From assembly GCF_002214505.1 (NCBI RefSeq), contig NZ_CP015103.1, forward strand, positions 62,001 through 126,000: a stretch of DNA of 64,000 nt, given 5' to 3'. A program made the translations under genes and the position numbers. Position 1 is the first letter of the stretch. The number at the start of each line of letters is the position of its first letter. Source of the stretch: Thermococcus siculi (GTDB lineage Archaea; Methanobacteriota_B; Thermococci; Thermococcales; Thermococcaceae). Positions 8,873-17,320 of the stretch are shown piece by piece. A model generated the notes under the pieces. It had not been told where the DNA came from. It saw only the letters and a program-made list of their open reading frames with translations, and did not search any database.

Positions 8873-9793
8873 ATGGTCGCGATCATAGTCCACGGCGGTG
8901 CCGGCACGATAAGGAAGGAGGAGAGGATTCCGAGGGTGATCGAAGGGGTTAGGGAGGCGGTTTTGGCTGGCTGGCGCGAGCTGAAGCGCGGTTCCGCCCT
9001 GGATGCGGTCGAGGAAGCCGTCAAAGCCCTCGAAGATAACCCCCTGTTCAACGCCGGAACCGGCTCTGTTCTAACCCTCGACGGGAAGGTCGAGATGGAT
9101 GCCGCAATAATGCGCGGCAAAACGCTCGAAGCCGGTGCCGTTGCTGGAATCTGGGGCGTTAAGAACCCCATAAGCGTCGCGAGAAAGGTTATGGAGAAGA
9201 CCGACCACGTTCTCCTCGCCGGGGAGGGCGCCGTCAAGTTCGCCCGTCTGCTCGGCTTTGAGGAGTACAACCCGATAACGGACGAGAGGCTCAAACAGTG
9301 GGAGGAGCTGAGAAAAAAGCTCATCGAGACCGGGGAGGTCAGGCACTGGAAGAAGCTCAACGAGCTGATAAAGGAGTACCCCGAGGTTCTAAGGAGCACG
9401 GTGGGGGCGGTGGCCTTCGACGGTGAAGAGGTGGTGGCCGGAACCTCAACAGGGGGAGTCTTCCTCAAGATGTTTGGCAGAGTTGGAGACACCCCGATAA
9501 TAGGGGGAGGAACCTACGCCAACGAGGTCGCCGGAGCCTCCTGCACTGGCCTCGGCGAGGTGGCGATAAAGCTCGCCCTCGCTAAGAGCGCCACAGACTT
9601 CGTTCGCCTCGGAATGGACGCTCAAGCGGCAAGTGAAGCCGCGATAAGCCTCGCCACGAAGTACTTTGGAAAAGATACCATGGGCATCATAATGGTCGAT
9701 TCCAGAGGAAACGTCGGCTTCGCAAAGAACACCAAGCACATGAGCTACGCCTTCATGAGGGACGGCATGGAGGAACCGGAGGCTGGTGTTTAG
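8873..9793 (+). CDS. Isoaspartyl peptidase/plant-type L-asparaginase (Ntn hydrolase)
   Basis: About 306 residues. The family cleaves itself before a Thr, and the new N-terminal Thr acts as nucleophile; here the Thr in LRSTVGAVAFDG near residue 165 is the cleavage point, and GGVFLKMFGRVGDTPIIGGGTYA contains the substrate-binding glycines and Arg. The N-terminal IVHGGAGTI is also typical. The enzyme hydrolyses L-asparagine or isoaspartyl dipeptides, fitting protein-damage repair or peptide use. The start follows GGTGG and an ATCCTTTTAACC TATA-like box at 8830. The stop codon shares its last base with the GTG start of the MFS gene downstream, so the two are translationally coupled. Confidence 0.9.
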   Translation: MVAIIVHGGAGTIRKEERIPRVIEGVREAVLAGWRELKRGSALDAVEEAVKALEDNPLFNAGTGSVLTLDGKVEMDAAIMRGKTLEAGAVAGIWGVKNPISVARKVMEKTDHVLLAGEGAVKFARLLGFEEYNPITDERLKQWEELRKKLIETGEVRHWKKLNELIKEYPEVLRSTVGAVAFDGEEVVAGTSTGGVFLKMFGRVGDTPIIGGGTYANEVAGASCTGLGEVAIKLALAKSATDFVRLGMDAQAASEAAISLATKYFGKDTMGIIMVDSRGNVGFAKNTKHMSYAFMRDGMEEPEAGV

Positions 9794-10974
9794 TGAGCGC
9801 GACGAGGGAGATCTGGTACCTCCACTTTGCGACTTTCTTCTTCTTCCTTGGGATAGCCCTAGTTGGCCCCCTGATATCCCCCTTTTCCATATCCCTCGGG
9901 GCGGATCCCTTTCTAGTCGGTCTGATAGCCGCGGTGTCCGCCGTCGTGGCCCTTCTGACAAAACCCCTTGGGGGATACCTCGGCGATAAGGGTTTCAGGT
10001 TCCACCTGATGCTGGCGGGAACCGTTCTCGGGGTAATCGCGGGGATACTGTACGTACTCTCCCACCACACCTCGAACCTCTGGCTCTTCGCACTTGGACG
10101 CGGACTTCACGGCTTTGCGATGGGGATATTCTTCCCGCCCAACCTCTCGACTGCCATAGACCTGGCCCCGGAGGGACGCGTCGGGGAGACCCTCGGCTGG
10201 AGGGGCACGATGTTCTCCCTGGGCAACCTCATAGGGCCTGCCCTCGGCGGCTATATAGCGGACTTTTCGGGCTTCACAGTGGCTTTTGCCACTGCCGCGG
10301 GCCTCTCCGCGGTTGCGGCTTTACTCGTTCTCAACGCCTACAGGCACGTCGGAAAGCACCTCCCGGCGAGGGGGTACCACAGGGAGGAGCCAAACTACAG
10401 GCTTCTCCTTCGGCCCTTCTTCGTCTTCGCCTCACTGGGCCTGCTCTTTATGAGCCTTTCCTACAGCGGTCTCAACACGTTCCTTCCGGCGCTCTACAAG
10501 GTCTCGGGACTCGGCACGGCGGCCTTCGGAACGTACGCCAGTATAATGGGTGGTTCCTCGCTGATAACCAGGGTCATAGGGGGCAAGCAGGCTGACCTGA
10601 GGGGTCCAGTGAAGATAGCGACGCTCGGACTGGCCCTGATAACGGCCTCATACGTCCTCCTGAACGCTCTGCCTTTTCCTCCCGGCTCCTACGCGAGTGC
10701 CCTCGTGATCGGTGCCGGCTTCGGGCTGGCGGTTCCTTCCCTCCAGATGATGGCCCTTGCCTCTCTCCCCCAGAGGATACGTTCCTTTGGCTCCGGGATA
10801 TACACGATGTTCTTTGACCTCGGCTTCCTTGTCGGGCCGATGCTCCTCGGGTACATCGCCAAACTCCACGGATACCGGGCCGTCTTCCCGATACTCCCGT
10901 GGCTCGCGCTTGCTGCACTCTTCCTGATACAGTTCCCAAGGTTTTTAAGGGCTGGCGGGGAGCGGAGTGGGTGA
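9793..10974 (+). CDS. Major facilitator superfamily transporter
   Basis: 393 residues, about 12 membrane spans. GGYLGDKGFRFHL after helix 2 is the MFS A-motif, GRGLHGFAMG in helix 4 resembles the sugar/drug antiporter motif, and GPALGGYIAD after helix 5 resembles the antiporter-type motif C, so an efflux role is plausible. It starts with a GTG overlapping the stop of the asparaginase gene and its own stop overlaps or touches the next gene's start, making a three-gene unit asparaginase - MFS - radical SAM. The substrate is unknown. Confidence 0.82.
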   Translation: MSATREIWYLHFATFFFFLGIALVGPLISPFSISLGADPFLVGLIAAVSAVVALLTKPLGGYLGDKGFRFHLMLAGTVLGVIAGILYVLSHHTSNLWLFALGRGLHGFAMGIFFPPNLSTAIDLAPEGRVGETLGWRGTMFSLGNLIGPALGGYIADFSGFTVAFATAAGLSAVAALLVLNAYRHVGKHLPARGYHREEPNYRLLLRPFFVFASLGLLFMSLSYSGLNTFLPALYKVSGLGTAAFGTYASIMGGSSLITRVIGGKQADLRGPVKIATLGLALITASYVLLNALPFPPGSYASALVIGAGFGLAVPSLQMMALASLPQRIRSFGSGIYTMFFDLGFLVGPMLLGYIAKLHGYRAVFPILPWLALAALFLIQFPRFLRAGGERSG

Positions 10975-10979
10975 TGGCG

Positions 10980-11927
10980 ATGCTCGTCAGGGTCTCCTAC
11001 GGTACTGCGATAGCGATGGGACTTATCAGGGCCAAAATGCTCGCCCGACCCACGACGGCCTACATGATGACCCACTGGCCTGGCCGTTGCAGGAACAACT
11101 GCGCCTTCTGCGTCCAGGCCAGGGAGAGTAGAGCCGATCTGGAGAAGCTCTCGCGCGTCACGTGGCCTGCCTTCGAGCTGGAGAAGGTTCTTGAAGCGCT
11201 CCCAAACGGCAACTTCGCGAGGATTTGCCTCCAGACCATAGACTATCCCGGAATGATTGAGGACGTCCTCGACCTGCTCCGTGAGCTTCAGCCCCTCGGT
11301 CTCCCCGTTTCGGTGTCGATAACGCCCGTCGATAGGGAAACCCTGGAGGAGTTCAAATCGCTCGGCGTCGATTACATCGGGGTCGGCCTTGACGTCGCCA
11401 GCGAGAGACTTTACCCGAGGATCAAGGACTCCCTTTACTCGTGGGATGACATGTGGCGCTTTGCCCGGGATGTCCTCGACGTGTTCGGCCCCGGTAGGGC
11501 CTTCGTCCACATAATAGTCGGCCTCGGTGAGACGGACAGGGAGCTGGTAGAGAGCATTGAGGCTGCGTACTCCATGGGCGCCTGGGTCTCTCTGTTTGCC
11601 TTCACGCCCGTGAAGGGCACCGGGATGGAGGACGCAAAGCCCCCGTCCCTTGAGAGGTACAGGAGGATCCAAATAGCGCACCACCTCATAAAGGAGGGTA
11701 TCGCGAAGCCGGAGGATTTTGAATTCGATGATGAGGGCTTTCTGGTGGGCTTCGGAATCCCGAAGGAGGAGCTTTTACGGCTCGTGCCCCCCGATGTCTT
11801 CTCAACCCACGGCTGCCCCGGCTGCAACAGGCCCTACTACAACGAGAGGCCGAGAAAGGAACCGTACAACTTTCCGGCGAGGCCGGAAAAGGGTTATGTG
11901 GAAAGGGTTCTGGACTCTATCCTCTGA
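10980..11927 (+). CDS. Radical SAM protein, biotin synthase/lipoyl synthase-like
   Basis: About 315 residues. CRNNCAFC near residue 38 is the CxxxCxxC motif that holds the radical SAM [4Fe-4S] cluster. A C-terminal HGCPGCNRPYYNERP supplies two or three further cysteines that could bind an auxiliary cluster. The TIM-barrel segment VSITPVDRETLEEFKSLGVDYIGVGLD resembles biotin synthase-type enzymes. Thermococcus kodakarensis makes lipoate with two such biotin-synthase-related proteins, LipS1 and LipS2; this gene could be one of them, but that is a guess from family resemblance. ATG 10980 has GGGTGAT 4 bases upstream; ATG 10974, overlapping the previous stop, is the alternative. Confidence 0.8.
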   Translation: MLVRVSYGTAIAMGLIRAKMLARPTTAYMMTHWPGRCRNNCAFCVQARESRADLEKLSRVTWPAFELEKVLEALPNGNFARICLQTIDYPGMIEDVLDLLRELQPLGLPVSVSITPVDRETLEEFKSLGVDYIGVGLDVASERLYPRIKDSLYSWDDMWRFARDVLDVFGPGRAFVHIIVGLGETDRELVESIEAAYSMGAWVSLFAFTPVKGTGMEDAKPPSLERYRRIQIAHHLIKEGIAKPEDFEFDDEGFLVGFGIPKEELLRLVPPDVFSTHGCPGCNRPYYNERPRKEPYNFPARPEKGYVERVLDSIL

Positions 11928-12390
11928 GTCCCTCTATTATTCCCCTGAAATCCCCGGATAGCTGCCCCACGTCCACCTTCTCCCCCCTTGCAAGCCCCAC
12001 CAGGGCGAGGGTGAAGGCGTGGAGTTCGGGGTCGTCCCTTACAATGCCCAGCGTTGGCTCCATGTTCTCAGCAAGGTCTCCGAGCCTCTCCTCGCGCTTC
12101 AGTATGAAGAGTATATCACTAAGCCTTCTGATTCCAAGCCTTCTCAGTTCCTCGCTGGGGGCGCGGTAGATTCCCCTTATGGCGCACTTAACCGCCCCGC
12201 GGTAGTTGTCCTCCTGAAGGAAAACGTCCGCCATCCTGAAGCAGGCTTCGAAGTAGAGTTCCGGTTCTTTCCCCCGCGTCAGGTCCATGATGTCGTCGAG
12301 CTTCCTCTTGGCGGTCTTAAGGTCCCGCCTGTTCTCGGCCTCGAGGGCTTCACGGAAAAGCTCAAGGGCACGTTCCCTAACCCCGTCCAT
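11917..12390 (-). CDS. TPR-like helical hypothetical protein
   Basis: About 157 residues, almost wholly alpha-helical and highly charged. Segments such as ALELFREALEAENRRDLKTAKRKLDDIMDL and ACFRMADVFLQEDNYRGAVKCAIRGIY have the small/large residue spacing of tetratricopeptide-type helical repeats, suggesting a protein-binding scaffold. It starts inside the last codons of rio2 (14-base overlap) after GGTGAGGGGT, so it is cotranscribed and translationally coupled with the kinase; a role as a RIO2 or small-ribosomal-subunit partner is an inference from this coupling only. The end overlaps the 3' end of the radical SAM gene by 11 bases. Confidence 0.65.
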   Translation of the reverse strand: MDGVRERALELFREALEAENRRDLKTAKRKLDDIMDLTRGKEPELYFEACFRMADVFLQEDNYRGAVKCAIRGIYRAPSEELRRLGIRRLSDILFILKREERLGDLAENMEPTLGIVRDDPELHAFTLALVGLARGEKVDVGQLSGDFRGIIEGLRG

Positions 12391-13315
12391 ACCCCTCACC
12401 GCGGCTCTCGTGCCAGGCCTCTTCGAACGCGGGCCATATTTCCTCAAAGTTCTTATCCACGCGCCACCGCCTTCTGAAGGCGTTGAGGAGCACCGTTAAG
12501 TCCCTCTTGAGCAGCTCGTAGCTCTCCGGTCTGTCCGTCGTCAGGTACTGCGCCCAGTCGATTATGAGAACGTTCCCGTCCTCGGTTATCACAACGTTGA
12601 ACTGGCTCAGGTCGGAGTGCACTATGCCGAAGCGGACTATCTTGAGGTACTCGTCGAGAACCCTCGACAGGATTTCGGCCGCTTCCTCCCGGGTGAGGTC
12701 CGTGTCGCGGAGTTCGGCAAGCTCCTTCCCGTTTATGAACTCCATGACGACGACGTGCCTGTTCCACGCTATCGGCCTCGGAACCCTCGCTATCGGGCTT
12801 AAAAGAGTGAGCGCCTCGTACTCTTTCCTCGCTATGAGCCGCGAGACGTAGAGCCAGCTGGTGTGCCTCTTGTCCTGGAAGACGTGGCTGTGATAGCCGG
12901 CTTTCCTCGAAGCCGTTCTCCCCCCTATGCGGTTGAACTTCACCGCGACCTGTTCCCCGGAGGGCGTTACCCCGACGTACACGTCGGCGTCCTTCCCGAC
13001 ACCGATTTGAGCCGTACTTATCGCCTCTATGACGCCCTTCTTCGACAGCGCCCTTATCGCCAGCGCGTCGTAGCCGTGTATCGTGAGCTGGTAACCGATG
13101 TAGCCTATGTCGCTCCTCCTTATGACCAGCCCCCAGTCGTCGAGCTTCCCGAGCTTGAACGAGGCCGTTTCAACGTCCACCCTTGAAAAGCGTGCCACCT
13201 CCTCCAGGGGCACCCACTTATAGCGGCGCATGTTCAGCTCTACCCCTCTCAGTATGCGGAAGTCGAGGTCTCGCAGGTTTGGATAGGCCTCAAGTGCCAG
13301 CAGTTTGCTCACCAT
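12377..13315 (-). CDS. rio2: RIO2-family serine/threonine protein kinase/ATPase
   Basis: 312 residues. Residues 1-90 form the winged-helix domain specific to RIO2 (VPLEEVARFSRVDVETASFKLGKLDDWGLVIR). The kinase domain has the RIO-type nucleotide loop IGVGKDADVYVG, a lysine in VAVKFNRIG, the flexible loop around TSWLYVSRL, the catalytic loop HSDLSQFNVV with Asp and Asn, and IIDWAQ as the metal-binding Asp segment. RIO2 acts in maturation of the small ribosomal subunit. A GGTTTATAAATC TATA-like box lies at about 13346 on this strand. The downstream TPR-like gene overlaps its 3' end. Confidence 0.95.
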   Translation of the reverse strand: MVSKLLALEAYPNLRDLDFRILRGVELNMRRYKWVPLEEVARFSRVDVETASFKLGKLDDWGLVIRRSDIGYIGYQLTIHGYDALAIRALSKKGVIEAISTAQIGVGKDADVYVGVTPSGEQVAVKFNRIGGRTASRKAGYHSHVFQDKRHTSWLYVSRLIARKEYEALTLLSPIARVPRPIAWNRHVVVMEFINGKELAELRDTDLTREEAAEILSRVLDEYLKIVRFGIVHSDLSQFNVVITEDGNVLIIDWAQYLTTDRPESYELLKRDLTVLLNAFRRRWRVDKNFEEIWPAFEEAWHESRGEGYGRG

Positions 13316-13409
13316 GGTCTCTCCCGGGGGTTCCTTCTCGGACCGATTTATAAACCTTAGTCGAAGGGTCTCCGACAGACTTTTAAGCGTTCAGTCCTCT
13401 ATCGAACCC

Positions 13410-14549
13410 ATGCGGAAAAAGCTGCTGGTGTTGCTCAGCCTGGGGTGGGTGTTCAACTACGCTCACAGGATGGCGATTCCTCCCCTGATACCGATGATAA
13501 AGGGGGAACTGGGGATAAACAACGCCGAAGCGGGTCTCCTGATGACGGCCCTTCTCCTGCCCTACGCACTGGTTCAGGTTCCCGCCGGCTATCTGGGCGA
13601 TAAACTCGGAAGAAAGCGCCTTCTCGTGGTGAGTATAATCGGCTACTCCCTTTCCTCCGCCCTGATACTGTTCGCCCGCGAGTACTGGGAACTCCTCGCG
13701 GTAAGGGCACTCTACGGCGTTTTCTCCGGCTTTTACTATGCCCCCGCGACCGCACTCATAAGCGATGTATACCGCGAGAGAAAAGGCTCCGCCTTCGGGG
13801 TCTTCATGGTCGGTCCCCCCGTAGGGACGGGTATAGCGCCGCTCATAGTCGTCCCCATCGCCCTCACGTTCCAGTGGCGCTACGCCTTCGTGGTTCTGTC
13901 CTTGATGAGCGTTTCCGTTGGTCTGGCCCTTGCCTTCTCGGTCAGGGGAGAGGTCTCCAGGCCGTCCAGGGCATCCTTCTCGATACCAGGCAACGTGCTC
14001 CTCCTCAGCGCGGCCAACTTCATAGTGCTGGCCGCGTTCTTCGGGTTACTTACCTTCCTGGTTTCTTTCCTGGTGGACTCCGGGGTTTCGATTGGGAGGG
14101 CCTCCGCACTCTTCTCCCTCCTGTCCGTGATAGGTATAGCCGGTTCCCTCCTCGGGGGTGGCATCTACGACAGGCTTGGCAGGAAAAGCGTCTCGGTGGT
14201 ATTTGGACTCAACGCCGTCCTCACCTTCCTTCTTGCCCTCACGGCTTCTCCCTGGGTCGTGGTGCCCCTCGGGCTGACCTTCTACTCGGTCGGCGCGATA
14301 GTGACTGCCTACACTTCGGAGAAGGCCTCTCCTGAGAACCTCGGCTCCGTGATGGGCTTCGTAAACATGGTGGGCTTCTTCGGGGCCACCGTCGGCCCGT
14401 ACCTCCTCGGACTGCTGATAGACGGCTTCGACTACGAGAGGGCGTTCCTTTCCGTCCCGGCAATGTACCTCCTCGCGTGGCTTCTAATAAAACTGGAGGA
14501 GTTCGCGGAGAAGAGAAAAGGTGGAACGGCCGGTATCAGCCGTACATAA
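13410..14549 (+). CDS. Major facilitator superfamily transporter
   Basis: About 379 residues, 12 predicted membrane spans. [13 protein letters not shown] is a near-perfect MFS A-motif and [15 protein letters not shown] is its repeat in the second half. [29 protein letters not shown] resembles the sugar-phosphate/organic-anion branch of the superfamily. I chose ATG 13410, which lies about 28 bases after a CTTTTAAGCG TATA-like box and so would give a nearly leaderless mRNA; an upstream in-frame start at 13305 would overlap the rio2 start and add a hydrophilic tail not seen in the family. The 3' end overlaps pan by 14 bases, tail to tail. Confidence 0.82.
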   Translation: MRKKLLVLLSLGWVFNYAHRMAIPPLIPMIKGELGINNAEAGLLMTALLLPYALVQVPAGYLGDKLGRKRLLVVSIIGYSLSSALILFAREYWELLAVRALYGVFSGFYYAPATALISDVYRERKGSAFGVFMVGPPVGTGIAPLIVVPIALTFQWRYAFVVLSLMSVSVGLALAFSVRGEVSRPSRASFSIPGNVLLLSAANFIVLAAFFGLLTFLVSFLVDSGVSIGRASALFSLLSVIGIAGSLLGGGIYDRLGRKSVSVVFGLNAVLTFLLALTASPWVVVPLGLTFYSVGAIVTAYTSEKASPENLGSVMGFVNMVGFFGATVGPYLLGLLIDGFDYERAFLSVPAMYLLAWLLIKLEEFAEKRKGGTAGISRT

Positions 14550-15732
14550 CTTCGTGCATCGCTATCTGCTGCGCCAGCCTCTGCTCGGCACCGAAGACCT
14601 TCTCTATGGCCTTCAGGAAGTCGTCCTGGGTGACGTACTCGCGCCTCTCCCTTATGGCGAACATACCCGCCTCGGTCGCTATGGCTTTTAAGTCAGCGCC
14701 GCTGGCCCCCTCGGTCATCTCGGCTATGAGCCTGAGGTCGACGTCCCTGAGGTTCATCTTCCTGGTGTGCACCTTGAGTATCTCCAGCCTTCCGCGGAAG
14801 TCCGGCAGGGGCACTTCGATAAGTCTGTCGAATCTTCCGGGCCTGAGCAGTGCCGGGTCGAGGATGTCCGGCCTGTTGGTGGCCGCGATTATCTTGACGT
14901 TTCCGCGCGGGTCGAAGCCGTCCATCTCTGCCAGGAGTTGCATGAGGGTCCTGTTGACCTCCCTCTCACCGCCGGTGGTCTCGTCCATCCTCTTAGCACC
15001 GATGGCGTCGATCTCGTCGATGAATATTATGGTCGGGGCCTTCTCCTTTGCGAGTTCAAAGAGTTCATGGACGAGCCTGGCGCCCTCTCCTATGAACTTC
15101 CTGACCAGTTCGCTTCCCACAACCCTGATGAAGGTTGCGTTGGCCTCATGGGCTATGGCTTTGGCCATGAGGGTCTTTCCGCATCCCGGCGGACCGTAGA
15201 GGAGCACTCCCTTCGGCGGCTCTATCCCAACCCTCTCGAACAGCTCCGGGTGTCTGAGTGGCAGTTCAACGGCCTCCCTGAGTTCGTGTATCTGCTTGTC
15301 GAGACCGCCGATGTCCTTGTAGGTGACCTTCGGCCTCTCTATGACCTCGAAGCCCAGGACACTCGGGTCCTTCTCGCTCGGCAGCAGCTCCACAACCGCC
15401 ATAGTCCTCTGGTCAAGGGCGACCCTTGAACCGGGCTTGAGCTTGTCGCGCTCTATCCAGGGGGCAATCCTGACGACGAAGCGCGGCCCGTTGAAGTTCT
15501 GAACTATTGCCCTGTCCTCGTCGAGTATCTCCAGGAGAGTGCCCGCGAATGCCGGCGGTTGTCTGAGCCTCGACATCTCCATTCTGAGGCGGGAAAGCTC
15601 CCTCTCGAGCCTCTCCTTGTCCGCCTCCAGCGTCCTAACCTGAAGTTCGAGCTGCCTTATGCGTCTCTTCAGGTACATGATGTAATCATCGTACTCGTCC
15701 GAGGGTTTCATATCAACGTTCTCAACGCTCAT
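14536..15732 (-). CDS. pan: Proteasome-activating nucleotidase (PAN)
   Basis: About 398 residues. Domains in order: an N-terminal coiled coil ([20 protein letters not shown] onward), an OB-fold (about 70-130), and an AAA+ ATPase with Walker A GPPGCGKT, Walker [15 protein letters not shown]-type [20 protein letters not shown]. The C-terminus ends Met-Tyr-Gly, fitting the HbYX motif that docks into the alpha ring of the 20S proteasome and opens its gate. It unfolds substrate proteins with ATP. ATG 15732 follows GAGGTGAAAGTT; a GTG nine bases upstream is less well placed. Confidence 0.97.
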   Translation of the reverse strand: MSVENVDMKPSDEYDDYIMYLKRRIRQLELQVRTLEADKERLERELSRLRMEMSRLRQPPAFAGTLLEILDEDRAIVQNFNGPRFVVRIAPWIERDKLKPGSRVALDQRTMAVVELLPSEKDPSVLGFEVIERPKVTYKDIGGLDKQIHELREAVELPLRHPELFERVGIEPPKGVLLYGPPGCGKTLMAKAIAHEANATFIRVVGSELVRKFIGEGARLVHELFELAKEKAPTIIFIDEIDAIGAKRMDETTGGEREVNRTLMQLLAEMDGFDPRGNVKIIAATNRPDILDPALLRPGRFDRLIEVPLPDFRGRLEILKVHTRKMNLRDVDLRLIAEMTEGASGADLKAIATEAGMFAIRERREYVTQDDFLKAIEKVFGAEQRLAQQIAMHEVMYG

Positions 15733-15936
15733 AACTTTCACCTCTCACATGGGATTATCTGTAGAAGGGTCTTTTTAACTCTATCCTTCCATCGTCATTT
15801 GGCCGGGGGCTTTATCCTCTTCGGGCGGAGAGACCCCCTCCGAAAGGGGATGAAAGCTCGCAACCCTTAAAAGCTTCGCCTATTAAAAAATAATAGGTGG
15901 TCGCCCACGTACCTCACCCAAAAGAACCACCTTCGA

Positions 15937-17184
15937 GTGGGCAAGAAAACCTACAAACTCCTCAGGACGCTAACCCACCTATCCAAAGACCTCTACAACA
16001 TCACCCTTTACACGGTTAAACAACACTACGAGCTGAACGGGACTTTTCTACCCTACGCCAAAGCATATCACTTGGTCAAGGATACTGAACCCTACAAACT
16101 CCTACCAAGCCAAGTTGCACAGCAAACGATGAAAATCGTGGAGAGAAACTTCCGCTCATTCTTCCACGTGCTCAACGAGAGAAAGAAGGGCAACTACAAC
16201 AGACCCGTGAGCCCGCCAAAATACCTTCCAAAAAACGGGCACTTCATCCTAATCTTCCCATACCAGTCCTTCAGGGTGAAAGAAGACAGGGTTATCCTCA
16301 CCCTCGGAAAGAACTTCGCCGAGAAGTATGGCGTTAAACACCTTGAAATCCCACTCCCGAAGAACGTTAAGGGCCACAGGATTAAGGAAATCCGCATTCT
16401 CCCGAAATACAACGCCCTCTGGTTCGAGGTGGAATACGTCTATGAAGTCCAGCCAGAAGAGAAGGATTTAGACCGCTCAAAATACCTCGCCATAGACTTA
16501 GGTCTGGACAACTTCGCAACCTGTGTTTCCACCACTGGGACGGCCTTCATAATTGAAGGTCGGGGTTTGAAGAGCTTCAACCGGTGGTGGAACAAGGAGA
16601 AGGCGAAGCTCCAGAGCCAGTATGACAAGCAGGGAATAAAGTTCGGGCGAAAAATGGCGTGGCTTCTCAAGAAGCGGAAGAACGTGGTGAATGACTTTAT
16701 GAATAAGGCCGTGAACTACATCGTGAACTACTGCCTTGAAAATGGTATTGGGAACATCGTTATCGGGGAGCTGAAGGGGATAAAGCGGAACGCCAATCTC
16801 GGAAAGAGGAACAACCAGAACTTTCAGTTCGTTCCATACGGTCTTTTCAAACAAAAGCTAAAAGCAAAGTGCGAGCGGTATGGCATCAACTACATCGAGG
16901 TTGATGAGGCCTACACGAGCAAGGTTGATGCCCTCGCCCTTGAGCCAATTGGGAAGCGAAAGAAGTATCTTGGAAAGAGGGTGAAGCGTGGGCTATTCCA
17001 GTCTTCCACTGGTGTTTTGATAAACGCTGATGTGAACGGTGCTTTGAACATTTTGAGGAAGGTAGCCGGCGATTCTCCCGTTGGGGAGATAGCCGGTAGT
17101 GGCCGTGTGAACCGGCCTGTGAGGGTCAGGCTATCTTGGGGTGGTCTGACTCCTCACGAAGCCCCGTCCGCAAGGGCGGGGTAG
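15937..17184 (+). CDS. tnpB: TnpB (IS605 OrfB-type RNA-guided nuclease)
   Basis: 415 residues. RuvC-like motifs are visible: Asp in AIDLGLDNFA near 187, Glu in IVIGELKGI near 277, and Asp in NADVNGALNIL near 365. The four-cysteine zinc finger that many TnpBs carry between the last two motifs is absent, replaced by SKVDALALEPIGKRKKYLGKRV, as in one branch of archaeal TnpBs. TnpB proteins are guided by an RNA (omega RNA) from the element's 3' end. Sequence similarity seems to start upstream of the first legal codon: PTYLTQKNHLRVGKK reads in frame from 15904, yet no ATG, GTG or TTG occurs between the stop at 15868 and the GTG at 15937, so the original start codon may have been lost. Confidence 0.88.
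   Translation: MGKKTYKLLRTLTHLSKDLYNITLYTVKQHYELNGTFLPYAKAYHLVKDTEPYKLLPSQVAQQTMKIVERNFRSFFHVLNERKKGNYNRPVSPPKYLPKNGHFILIFPYQSFRVKEDRVILTLGKNFAEKYGVKHLEIPLPKNVKGHRIKEIRILPKYNALWFEVEYVYEVQPEEKDLDRSKYLAIDLGLDNFATCVSTTGTAFIIEGRGLKSFNRWWNKEKAKLQSQYDKQGIKFGRKMAWLLKKRKNVVNDFMNKAVNYIVNYCLENGIGNIVIGELKGIKRNANLGKRNNQNFQFVPYGLFKQKLKAKCERYGINYIEVDEAYTSKVDALALEPIGKRKKYLGKRVKRGLFQSSTGVLINADVNGALNILRKVAGDSPVGEIAGSGRVNRPVRVRLSWGGLTPHEAPSARAG
17162..17181 (+). ncRNA. 3' hairpin of the TnpB element, candidate omega-RNA scaffold end
   Basis: CCCCGTCC and GGGCGGGG pair over eight positions (one G-T) around a GCAA tetraloop. It overlaps the last codons of tnpB and ends at its TAG. In studied TnpB systems the guide RNA covers the 3' end of the gene and the right end of the element, and the guide is the sequence just outside, here starting near TTCACATATC. 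This assignment is by position and family knowledge; transcription is not shown. Confidence 0.5.
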
Positions 17185-17320
17185 TTCACATATCTTTGGC
17201 ATCAAATGTGCGAATTTTTGGAACCTCATTTTGAAGTAATCCGATGGTGGTTTAATCTCCGAAATTCTTATTAACTTTAAACGCAAAGTATAGAAAGGCT
17301 ATATCCAGGGGTGGGTTGTA

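Larger units (their letters stand above)
15825..17190 (+). mobile_element. IS200/IS605-family element carrying TnpB only (ends approximate)
   Basis: The tnpB gene is flanked by two imperfectly related hairpins: a left one at 15835-15849 (CCCCT-loop CCGAA-AGGGG) and a right one at 17162-17181 (eight-pair stem, GCAA loop) followed by TAGTTCAC, a right-end form common in archaeal IS605 relatives. No Y1 transposase gene (tnpA) is present, so this is a non-autonomous, TnpB-only (IS1341-like) element that would have needed TnpA in trans. No target duplication is expected for this family and none is seen. The exact left boundary cannot be fixed from sequence alone. It lies between pan and cas6 in intergenic DNA. 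Confidence 0.75.

Noticed and set aside
8356-9492. A 378-codon open frame on the minus strand
   Set aside because: It lies opposite the PhoU-like and asparaginase genes, is Ser/Thr/Pro-rich in the manner of a shadow frame, and crosses both genes and their gap.
10689-11684. A 331-codon minus-strand frame, and a similar 401-codon frame at 42398-43603
   Set aside because: Both mirror well-identified genes (radical SAM and pdhB) on the opposite strand. They look like antisense frames produced by GC-rich codon use.
13305-13409. Extended N-terminus for the MFS protein at 13410
   Set aside because: The extra 35 residues are hydrophilic and overlap the rio2 start and promoter. A TATA-like box sits right before the inner ATG.
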